Position numbers and translations under genes: made by a program. Positions 54,152-62,625 of a stretch of 64,000 bases of DNA are shown here, in pieces. Under the pieces are notes generated by a model that worked only from the letters and a program-made list of their open reading frames with translations, did no database searches and had not been told where the DNA came from. Position 1 is the stretch's first letter. The number at the start of each line of letters is the position of its first letter. The stretch comes from Pseudeuparius sepicola (taxonomy: Eukaryota > Arthropoda > Insecta > Coleoptera > Anthribidae), in contig OY987305.1 of NCBI GenBank assembly GCA_963920635.1, forward strand, positions 25,320,876 through 25,384,875. Reading direction: 5' to 3'.

Positions 54152-54163
54152 AAGGTTGAATCC

Positions 54164-54695
54164 AGGTGCCACGTGTCAACGTGACCACGAGATCATTGTC
54201 GTTAAACTTCATTGGTCTCCAGGGTGACCCCTTAGAGATCTTTAACTTATATGTGATTAACCTTCATGTCAAGGTAACCCATCGCAGGCATTTTCAAATT
54301 TCCCGCATTTTGCCATATTGACGTCACTTCCGTCTGAGAACATTATCCTTCAGATGCCCCTTAAAGATCATCGATCTGTTGACCTCAAGATAACCTTCAG
54401 ACCAGGGTTAACTCAAGGTGACCCCCTTAAATGTCGTCGATCTGGTAACCCCTTAAAGGTCAATTTTCAAGGTGACCCCTTAGATATTTTTAACCTATAT
54501 GTGATCAACCTTCATGTCAAGGTGACTCCGTCGCAGACATTTTCAAATTTCCCGCATTTTGCCATCTTGTGACGTCAGTTCCGTCTCAGAACTGCGAGCA
54601 AATTTAAATTTCTTGCAATTCAAGGTGCCACGTGTCAAGGTGACCACGAGATTATTAACCTTCAGGTGACCCCTTAAAGATCATTACTTTTAAGC
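54164..54695 (+). repeat. About 255-bp tandem units with CRE and GGTGACC words
   Basis: GACCCCTTAGA(G/T)AT(C/T)TTTAAC and CGCA(T)TTTTGCCAT...TGACGTCA(C/G)TTCCGTC recur near 54222 and 54475. Words CCACGTGTCAA and AAGGTGACC are frequent. The same vocabulary as the viral-like promoters, but no gene follows here. Confidence 0.7.
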
Positions 54696-55620
54696 TTAAA
54701 GATCATTACTTTTAAGCGTTTGGAAGGCTTCACCTGCTTCTTGAGACCATTCAAAACTAACATTTTTTTGCGAATTGCGTATAATGTTTCCCCGTTTTAG
54801 GTCATCAACGATGTCGCGAACTTGATTGCGTTCTATTTGAGCCAAACGATATGGCCTATAATGTGATCGGCACATCATCTTTCAAACTAATACTCATCTC
54901 CGTTAAGTTGGTGCGACCAAGTCTGGCATTATTATAAGAAAAACAATCTCTGAATTCGTTTAAAAGATCTAATAAAGAACTTTTCTCGGATTCACTTACG
55001 TCGTCGTTGACATGTCCGTTTAAGTCTTCTAAGTTAAAAGTGTGTACAGGGCTAATTTCAGAAGAATGTACACTCACCTTGTCTTTCTTCGACTTCGGTT
55101 CTTCCTCACAAATCTGCCCTCGAACTATGAGCTGCTTCTTTTCAAACGTGATAGGGACATCTAATAAATTGATAACTGGAATCAAACCATTCTTGCGTTG
55201 AATGACACATCGTGGCAACAAATAGTTAATCTGCCCCCAACATCGTACACTAAGCTCTACATGTGCTTCTCCATTCTCATCACCTGAGTCAACTTCGATA
55301 TGTCCTATATAATAGGAGGCTATGACAGTGGCAGATTTTGCCCAAATCGGGATTTTTCGTCTCGGCACATTGGTGATTGTGTCCGAAAAACCGAGCTCAA
55401 ATTTTAGTAGTCGTACGTGATCATCGTGCACAACCAAGAGCACGTCTTTGAGGTTTATATATGGTTGCCCAATTACAACAGGAATTCTTTGGGCGACGTC
55501 AGGTATAACCAAAGCATTAACTTTAACTTCAGTCTGATCCACCGATATTACTACGTCTACAACCCCTAACGCTACAATTCGTCCACCGCGAAATCCCGAT
55601 ACAGTAACCGTAGAGGGTGA
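54696..55620 (-). pseudogene. Gypsy-type protease/RT fragment
   Basis: 54856-55542 (228 codons) contains the end of the protease domain (VIPDVAQRIPVVIGQPYIN) and a long linker with DLLNEFRDCFSYNNARLG, the usual lead into RT. 54696-54878 overlaps it in another frame with YRPYRLAQIERNQVRDIV and ends after the deletion junction. The catalytic RT boxes and integrase are missing. Confidence 0.68.
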
Positions 55621-55631
55621 TATAGAGATAC

Positions 55632-56784
55632 CTAGATCTTTCGTAAGTGACTGATAGTAACAGCCTCACTCCCGCAATCTATGTATGCCCTTGATTTAGT
55701 TCCATTCACTAAGCAGTCGGTGAAATAGCAGCGATTTTTACTTTCGCGCGGAGATATGGTCTCCTCCATCGCCAATGAATTCTGACTTTTCTGTTTAGGT
55801 TGTCTTTGGCATTTGTTTGCTTCGTGACCGAGACGTTTGCATCTAGAACACTCTACACGTGGCTTGGGACAACTCGTAGAAATATGTCCACGTTGACCGC
55901 AGTTGTAGCATTTTGGTTCAAAGCTAGTGGATCGTGCAGCAGGCTTGGGCGTGCTTAGCTGCATATTCGTATTGATAGGACGCTTATAAAAATGTATGCT
56001 AGATCCAGAGGCACGTTTTTCACGAAATCTTTCTTTTGTATTGGGACCCTCGTTGATATTAGAGAGGTACTCTTCGTAGAGTGCCTCAGGGGTCGGTCGT
56101 GAACCTTCCTGCCCTTGCTGCTGTCTGCAAAGTGGAGTCAGTTATACCATCAATCAAGAGAGAAACGGCCTTTTTTTCATTAAGTCACAAGCCCGCAGCA
56201 ACTGCATTTTTGGAAAGTAGTACTGCGTAATCGTTTCGTTAGATGATTTCGTTCGTGCAATACATTTTTTTATTGCTGTGGCAAAGCCCGCATAGTCTGG
56301 AAAACTCTTGATGACCAAATACTTCCATCCTTCCCAGCTTAATTGGTAAGATGGTAAGTCGTCGTACCAACTTCTCGCTACACCTGACAACCTTGTCTGC
56401 ATTAAATAAGTTTTGGTTACGTCGTCCCAATTGTTAATTGCTGCAAGTTGTTCTATTCTATCTAGCCATTTTTCGGCAGAAAGATTTGAAGTTCCGGGCG
56501 AAAACTCCGGTATACAATTGGCATCAATTCGGACTTTAGTCTGGCGGGGCATAAATATGATTGTTCGATTTTCGATTTGTTAAATTTTTAACTATATCTT
56601 CTAATTGTTTAATTCGTTCTTCATAATTCACTGTTTGCGTACGGTTACATGAAAATGAAGTTGATGGTTCTATTTGGGAGGTGGCTACCTGAATTCGAGA
56701 CGGTATTGTGCTACGTTCCTTTGTATTCCTATCATACCTGCGTTTTTTATGGTGGCCTTTGTCATTTTTAGTCGCGGGTATCAC
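55632..56784 (-). pseudogene. Gypsy-type Gag with two zinc knuckles, broken
   Basis: 56536-56784 gives a basic/coiled N-terminus (ERIKQLEDIVKNLTN). 56154-56552 gives the capsid-type domain (LSAEKWLDRIEQLAAINNWD, LMQTRLSGVARSWYDDL). 55632-55964 gives two CCHC knuckles, CYNCGQRGHISTSC and CSRCKRLGHEANKC, followed by the protease active-site-like YIDCGSEAVTI (Asp-Cys-Gly instead of Asp-Ser/Thr-Gly). Small overlaps and a gap of about 190 bp mark frameshifts. Confidence 0.8.
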
Positions 56785-56790
56785 CGACCG

Positions 56791-57491
56791 AAATTCTTGT
56801 GAGCACGAGCCAATCCCGCTTCTGAACTGTTAGATAAATAAAGCGACGTTATTCATTAACAGGGGACATCATCACTTATTCTTACAATAATTATTCGATT
56901 CGTGAGGCCACGTCAACTGCCGAACCGATACTGATGCTCCTCTCCTACATTACATAAGGATGACTGGCTTGGCCGGTACAGTCAGACCACCCGTACGCAC
57001 AAAAACCCAATAACGATAACAGTACTTAAGTACACAGAAAATTGAGTAAAAAAATACGTTTAGTGTAACAATGTACACAGTTACACAGCTAGTGACAGTT
57101 TCGCATTGTTCTGATTTTAGCATGGCTAACTTGATATTAATAATTATTTTGATAAACATTGTCAATAGCATAATAGAAAACTTATTTTTTTGTATTTTTT
57201 TCTTATGCGACCCCATTAAAATTGTATTGTATCGTATTCAGAAAGTTCCAAAGCATCAATTTTCACCAAAAAAAGTATATGGTGCCATTTAAAAAAAATT
57301 AAATCGGTTACCATGGCAACCACATTTTTTGTGCTACGAAAGATTGCTTGATATCACTAAAAGGGAAATAATTTCCCCTAACACTTTTATTAAAACATGT
57401 TTTTGATATGAGGAATATTTTAAGAAATATAAGCAATATTCCACAATTTCTATCCACACTGTATAGGAGAAGTAAAATTAAGGAATCAGTC
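56791..57491. other. Non-coding, contains an X-box
   Basis: Leader of the gypsy fragment to about 56880, then AT-rich DNA. A perfect RFX-type X-box GTTACCATGGCAAC lies at 57307-57320. Confidence 0.45.
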
Positions 57492-57493
57492 TA

Positions 57494-58309
57494 TACAGGA
57501 TGATTTTTTTAGGACAACCACCGCGATTTTCTCGCTTATTTTGCGCCCTACAAAAAAAGCATAAGAAACAAAAATATGGCAATTTTGGACAGCTAAGTGG
57601 TGCTTTAAAAGAAATCGGCATCCATGGCCAACTTGTCGGGCAAAATTAAGAAAACCTCAAAATGAGCAAAACTATTGATAGCCGTGGAATGATTATTTTA
57701 AAAGACAGAGAAAAACTTTTATATTGAAAATTGATGGCACTCAGAAGCTTTATGCAAATGGGTACTCAGATAGTTTCAGGGTCTTCGGCTCTCTTGAGGC
57801 TATGATTTTTTTTTGTTTTTCTTATTACACGGTTTTTCTCGCTTATTTTAGGCCGCACAGAAAATACGTAAGAAAACAAAATATGGAAATTTTGGTCAGC
57901 AGGGCGATGTTAAAAAAGAAATGGGTATCAATGCCCAACTTTTCGCGGTGTAGTAAAAAAACTTAATATCAACAAAAATTTTCATGGTCTCAAGAGAGCC
58001 AAAGACCCTGTGTAATTTGCTGAAACTGTTTGAGCACCTGGATAGATAAAGCTTCTCAGTGCCATCAATTTTCAATATAAAAGTTTTTTTCCTCTATCTC
58101 TTAAAAGAAACGTTCCACGGCCATTAATAATTTTGCTCTATTTGAGGTTTTTTTTAATATTGCGCGACAAGTTGGCCATGGACGCCGATTTCTTTTGCAG
58201 CACCACTTAGCTGTCCAAAATTGCCACTTTTTTGTGTCATACCCTTTTTTTGTAGGAAGCAAAATAAGCGAGAAAATCGCGGTGGTAGTCCTAAAAAAAT
58301 CATCCTGTA
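57494..58309. mobile_element. Foldback element with about 300-bp arms, TA duplication
   Basis: Ends TACAGGATGATTTTTTTAGG (left) and its inverse CCTAAAAAAATCATCCTGTA (right), each flanked by TA. The arms match inversely through CGATTTTCTCGCTTATTTTG, GTTGGCCATG-type and TTTTCAATATAAAAG. The arm sequence also occurs a third time, in direct orientation, near 57828-57960. No transposase. Confidence 0.85.
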
Positions 58310-58502
58310 TATTACGAAATCAAGATAATTGTGTAGCAGAAATCTCAGTTGAGTTCAGTAATATGAGGTTTTCAATTATAAAAGACGAAATTAATTAAAT
58401 AGAAAATCATTCTATTCTGTATAGCAAACGGCTGTTAGGATAACAAAATAGGTCATATACAAATAAATAGTTTATCATGGACTTCGTTTATTTCATTCAA
58501 AC
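58310..58502. other. AT-rich spacer
   Basis: Between foldback element and SINE; nothing recognised. Confidence 0.4.
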
Positions 58503-58514
58503 AATTATAACCTT

Positions 58515-58787
58515 CTTTTCCTTTGTTAATGGGTTTGACTTCTTGGTCATTTTCCCAGTTCCGAGGACCTAATATCCCTCCTTCTTGTGGCTGGCAGGGT
58601 TAAACTGGCCCGTAGCCATCCCCATACCAGCCTATTTTTGCATTTTTGCTTAACCTAATCCAAAACCTAAATTAAAACTAAGGACAAACACAACCCCGTG
58701 GCACATACCGCGGTGGGACTCGAACCCACGACGTACGTTGTCAAAGCGTGGGTCTAATCGAAAGACCCACTCGTACACCGCCGCTCC
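58515..58787 (-). mobile_element. tRNA-derived SINE, full length, 12-bp duplication
   Basis: On the minus strand it begins GGAGCGGCGGTGTACGAGTG (A-box region) and has the B box GGGTTCGAGTCCC within 80 bp, with a long variable arm like a Ser/Leu tRNA. A body of about 190 bp follows. Flanked by AATTATAACCTT at 58503-58514 and 58788-58799. The internal RNA polymerase III promoter looks complete. Confidence 0.87.
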
Positions 58788-58799
58788 AATTATAACCTT

Positions 58800-59363
58800 T
58801 GAAAACGGGGGAAGAATTTTTCAAGTTAATTTAAGTGTTTTAGTTTATTTGTGTTACTCTTGTTATCAGTTCCCGCTCGTGTGTTTAATTTTATTGTTAG
58901 TTATTAATTTTAAGTGGCGGAAAGCCCAAAAAACAGGCATGAACTATTTCCCGCCACAAATAATAAATACGCGGTTTTCAGAGAGTTACGTTGCCAGAAT
59001 ATACAAAGTCGTACAGTTCATTAAATTTTACAGGGGTGTTCCGGCTAAGTCGGAACAACGTGTATATCGATTGTTTATTTAAATTTCACTTCAAAGTAGA
59101 TCTATGGTTGCACAGTTATTAAAATTTAAAATAGCAAAGCATGAACTCGCGAGCTCTTCCAGATAGTTCCCTCGTCGATGGTACTTCTGGAAACAAGTCT
59201 TCCTGCCTATAGGATTTGACATCCTCTTCCTAAAGGTGGTGTGATCTTTATTCTGGATTTCCACAGGTTGGATACGATGTTCTTCATTATCATCCCCATC
59301 GACGTAGAAGGAATTAGGGAGGATCGGATCGCTGTCCTATAAAACTAGAGTTCATTTCGCATA
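58800..59363. other. Non-coding, no gene recognised
   Basis: AT-rich, then a more balanced stretch around 59150-59340. The plus ORF 58738-59082 starts inside the SINE and has no signature. Confidence 0.4.
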
Positions 59364-59695
59364 TGAGAAAGAAATTAGTATTACAAAATTGCAAAAAACT
59401 AAAAGGAACGACCTCTGTATCGCAGGATTTAACGGAACTTCTGAGAGAAGAAGCAAAAATTCTTAGAAAACACCTGAAAAAGATACGAAGCAAACAGCCG
59501 AAAAAGCGTATATTAAGGGGAGAGGCATATACGTAGATAATGAATATTACACTCTAAAACTACTTTTTTTCTCAAGAGAGCAACCAAACAGTGCACCGCC
59601 GACACCATCAGCCTCTCGTGAAATAGCTCCAGAAGAAGATCCTCGGCAGCAAGATAAAATCGTCCGGCTCTACAGGTGAAACGACGAAGAACATT
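59364..59695 (+). pseudogene. LINE ORF1 C-terminal fragment
   Basis: KLVLQNCKKLKGTTSVSQDL then LREEAKILRKHLKKIRSKQ, followed in a shifted frame by AYIKGRGIYVDNEYYTL and NSAPPTPSASREIAPEED. The layout parallels the C-terminal end of ORF1 at 13343-14260 (KILQKHLKIARAKQ ... LIINGDTFTV ... NSAPPTPTPSRE). The RNA-binding N-terminal half and ORF2 are absent. Confidence 0.62.
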
Positions 59696-59879
59696 GTAGT
59701 TAAATCAAGGGGCGGACAGTCTTCATTATTAAAAATGAAAACTAGATCAAATAAGTAATGGAGGGTTAATTCATTTTCCGTTTTCTTTTTTTTTTGTTTG
59801 GTTGTTGCTGGTTTATCTCAATATTCTCTTGTTCAGGTTGAGATCTGTCATTATGGACAGTAGTAATACAAAGAGAGTA

Positions 59880-60160
59880 CGGGCTCACTTTGACCTCAGT
59901 TGACCCCTTGATCCTGAGAGTCCCCTACGGCCCGAGGTCACGGGAGCAAAGTGGCTACGTCATGCCCGAGGTCACGTGACGTCACCGGATGACCCCAGTT
60001 GACCCCTAGATCCTGATAGATTAACCTTTGACCTTTGGGCCACGTGTGACCCCCAGTTGACCCCCCCCCCACTCCAACGGCGGGTGTCAGCCCCCACTCC
60101 AACGACGGGGCAACCCCCACTCCAACGGCTTGGTGGGGCGAGGTCTATATATTCGTGCGC
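59880..60160 (+). promoter_or_regulatory. Putative viral enhancer-promoter, locus B
   Basis: Contains CTTTGACCTCAGTTGACCCC, CGAGGTCACGTGACGTCACC, ACCTTTGACCTTTG (a DR1-like pair on the minus strand), CACGTGTGACC, a run of ten C's, CACTCCAACG(G/A)CGGG repeated three times, and a TATA box TCTATATATT at 60141-60150, about 80 bp before the ATG. Confidence 0.55.
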
Positions 60161-60222
60161 AAGAGCAGTTTTCCCGTTATATACACTTACAATTTCCTAC
60201 AGTCTGATTTGCCGAGTTCAAA

Positions 60223-60531
60223 ATGCAGTCGTTCCTGAATCACCTGAACAAGAATTTGATCTTCAAGAAATTCGAAAGCGTTCAAAATATGGAGGTGGGT
60301 GAAAATTTTCAAATCACGAGCGTGGACAAAGTCAACACGCAATACGGAGAGAAGGTCTACGTCGAGTTCGAAGAATTTAAGACGGTGCTGCCGCAACGAT
60401 ACACGGCCGAGTTTACGCCCCAACGGATCGAAGAAATTAATAGGGATATCGGTAACGGAAGGAGGTATTACATGAAGAGTCTTGGACCCGTCGGCCGATC
60501 TACAAATATCGAATTTATTGTAGAACCATGA
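60223..60531 (+). CDS. Small OB-fold-like protein, copy B (intact)
   Basis: 102 residues, MQSFLNHLNKNLIFKKFESV... Predicted beta-rich core: GENFQITSVDKVNTQYGEKV, VYVEFEEF, VLPQRYTAEF, RYYMKSLGPVGRSTNIEFIV. The motif T-x-Y-G-E ... LPQRYT recurs in the copies at 21481 and 31445. The family resembles small single-strand-binding-type proteins of Polinton/adintovirus-like elements; I infer, but cannot show, nucleic-acid binding. It has a TATA box upstream, and its TGA overlaps the ATG of a following 40-codon ORF. The intact frame next to two decayed relatives makes this the best-preserved viral-like gene here. Confidence 0.68.
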   Translation: MQSFLNHLNKNLIFKKFESVQNMEVGENFQITSVDKVNTQYGEKVYVEFEEFKTVLPQRYTAEFTPQRIEEINRDIGNGRRYYMKSLGPVGRSTNIEFIVEP

Positions 60532-60650
60532 CGAAGCTGGAGTACAGAAGAAAACTGCAACAATATTTGAAGAATTTAGAAGCATTGAAATATGAACTTA
60601 TGTTATATGAAATTAAAATGAAGATAAAACATATTGACTTACACAATTAA
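60528..60650 (+). CDS. 40-aa coiled-coil ORF overlapping by ATGA
   Basis: ATG at 60528 shares ATGA with the previous stop. MTKLEYRRKLQQYLKNLEAL continues through KYELMLYEIKMKIKHIDLHN, a single amphipathic helix with heptad leucines. The stop at 60648 runs straight into AATAAA (near 60654), so the two-gene unit looks complete. Function unknown. Termination-reinitiation at ATGA is used by several viruses. Confidence 0.5.
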   Translation: MTKLEYRRKLQQYLKNLEALKYELMLYEIKMKIKHIDLHN

Positions 60651-60651
60651 T

Positions 60652-60662
60652 TTTTAATAAAC
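60652..60662 (+). terminator. Poly(A) signal of locus B
   Basis: TTTTAATAAACGTTTAAAA, the same phrase as after locus A (31741-31756, TTTTAATAAACATTTAAAA). Confidence 0.65.
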
Positions 60663-62049
60663 GTTTAAAAATCTTTTGTTGTGTTTTTTTATAAGAATCT
60701 TTGTGTTGAAGGGAAAACACCTGAAGCATCATATTATAATAAAACTCTCACTCTAAGCAATAATATCACTCTATTCCACTGTTATGTGTATACAGGGTGA
60801 TTCTTAACTTATACACATAAATTTGGAAAATTGTAGGTTATGTCAAGTAATGGCTAATAATGAAAAAAAAAGTCTAATAAAATTTTTATCGATAAGGTCT
60901 GCGTTTGTGATCTTATGAACCATAATTACGTGCCAGGAGGAACGGAGGCCGAAGGCCTCCGTCCGACTGGCATGTAGTTGCCCGAACAAAATCCACCCTT
61001 CCCCCTTGCACGCGTTTCGCGCATGCGCAGTTCCGCACTTTTGATACCTATAAAAATTCGAAAAATTTTGAAAATTTTGTATTCAAAAAATGTAATTTTA
61101 AAAAGGTCCTGATCCTATAATCCCGATAACATTTTGGGAAATTTTCATTTTTTGACGGTGAAATGTACAAGACAAGACTCAGACGAATGTTTTATATACA
61201 AGTGCAGATAGAATTTTTTCGAGTGACTGATAAAAACAGTTATTATAATAGTTAGTCGGAAGGCCCCAGATAACATAGGAAATTTTGTTTGAACAAAATC
61301 TGTAAAAAAAATCCAAGACGTGAAAATGTAGGTAGAATTTTCGAATAAGTTTTGTATACCGGTAAAAATATATGTAAAGGTAAAAATAACATCAGTTTCA
61401 CTTGGAAAAAAATGATGAAAAAATTTCAGTAAAAAAAATACGATGTAGAGGTTGTACCAAAAAAAAATTGGAAATAATTATTTATTCCGGTAAAATATAC
61501 ACAAGACCGAAAAAGGTAATTGCGCGGCTGTCCCATTTTATACACCCTAGCTGTTTCAGTTCATCTCGTTTGGAAAAATTTTAGGGGTTATTACTTTTTT
61601 AAATACCGGTTTCCTCAACCTTATTTGAAAGTAAATATTTTTTAGTTCCCCACAGAAGGAAATAATGACGATATTTTATACCGGTGGATTCAAAAAATAT
61701 ATAAGGTTAGGAAAAAACCTTGGTAGGCCAACGCGGCTCTGCTGACCAGACAAAAAAAAACCTTAGTCGACAAATAATGGCCTATAAGAAGGGTGCGTGA
61801 TTCCACGTATCAGTTCGAGTGCTCCAAGATGCAAGTAAGTATATACCAGCTGTCCCATTTTTAAACAGCTAGATATTTGGAAACCTTTCGTAAAAAAATT
61901 CCCAAGGATTACATGAGCAAAAGAAAGAAAAAAATGTAAATATACCAGCTGTCCCATTTATAAACCGCTTGATATCTTGGAAACGAAAACTTATATAAAG
62001 GAAGTAAAAGCTATATCTTAATAGGCGGAGGACCGACTGTCATTCAGAC
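60663..62049. other. Non-coding with hairpin, NRF1-like site and short repeats
   Basis: Contains a solitary transposon end TATACAGGGTGATTC (60792), the hairpin at 60931-60972, a GCGCATGCGC palindrome at 61019-61028, CCCAGATAACATAGG at 61266, and three copies of (A/G)GCTGTCCCATTTT (about 61528, 61849, 61940). No gene. Confidence 0.5.
60931..60972. repeat. GC-rich hairpin
   Basis: TGCCAG...CGGAGGCC-GAA-GGCCTCCG...CTGGCA: an 8-bp perfect stem with a 3-nt loop extended by further pairing. Stands out in AT-rich DNA. Confidence 0.75.
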
Positions 62050-62625
62050 AGGTGAAAATTTTTTGTGATTTTTTGTAGAAGTTTTTTGCCAAAATTTTTT
62101 TTTGTCAATTTTTTTTTGCCAAAATTTTTTTTTGCCAAAATTTTTTTTGCCAAAATTTTTGTTTACCAAAATTTTTTTTTACCAAAATTTTTTTTTTGCA
62201 AAATTTTTTTTTGTCAAATTTTTTTTTGCAAAATTTTTTTTCCCAAATTTTTTTTTCGTCAAAACTTTTTTCCCCAAATTTTTTTTTCGTCAAAATTTTT
62301 TTCCCCAAATTTTTTTTTCGTCAAAATTTTTTTGTCAAATTTTTTTTTTGACAATTTTTTTTGCCAAAATTTTTTTTTGACAATTTTTTTTTGCCAAATT
62401 TTTTTTTGCCAAATTTTTTTTTGCCAATTTTTTTTTTGTCAAAATTTTTTTTGTCAAAATTTTTTTTTGCCAAATTTTTTTTTTGTCAAAATTTTTTTTG
62501 TCAAAATTTTTTTTTTGTAAACTTTTTTTTGACATTTTTTTTGCCAAATTTTTTTTTGGTCGAATTTCTTTTTGCCAATTTTTTTTTGCCAAATTCTTTT
62601 TCGACAAAATTTTTTTTGATACAAA
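62050..62625 (+). repeat. T-rich 16-17-bp minisatellite
   Basis: More than thirty units of (G/A)(C/T)CAAA(A)TTTTTTTTT; ORFs in several frames (Phe/Lys/Asn-rich) are by-products. One strand is almost free of G. Confidence 0.92.

Larger units (their letters stand above)
54696..56790 (-). mobile_element. Gypsy-type retrotransposon, internally deleted
   Basis: Fragments of gag, zinc knuckles, protease and the very start of the RT are in order on the minus strand, then the sequence jumps from the RT N-terminus (VRDIVDDLKRGNIIR) to the linker before RNase H (FEWSQEAGEAFQTLK) near 54770-54750, so the RT core is gone. No LTRs found; the element is distinct from the errantivirus. Confidence 0.75.

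Noticed and set aside
58700..58787. Functional tRNA gene on the minus strand
   Set aside because: The tRNA-like head is followed by a SINE body and bounded by a 12-bp target duplication, so it is a retroposon.
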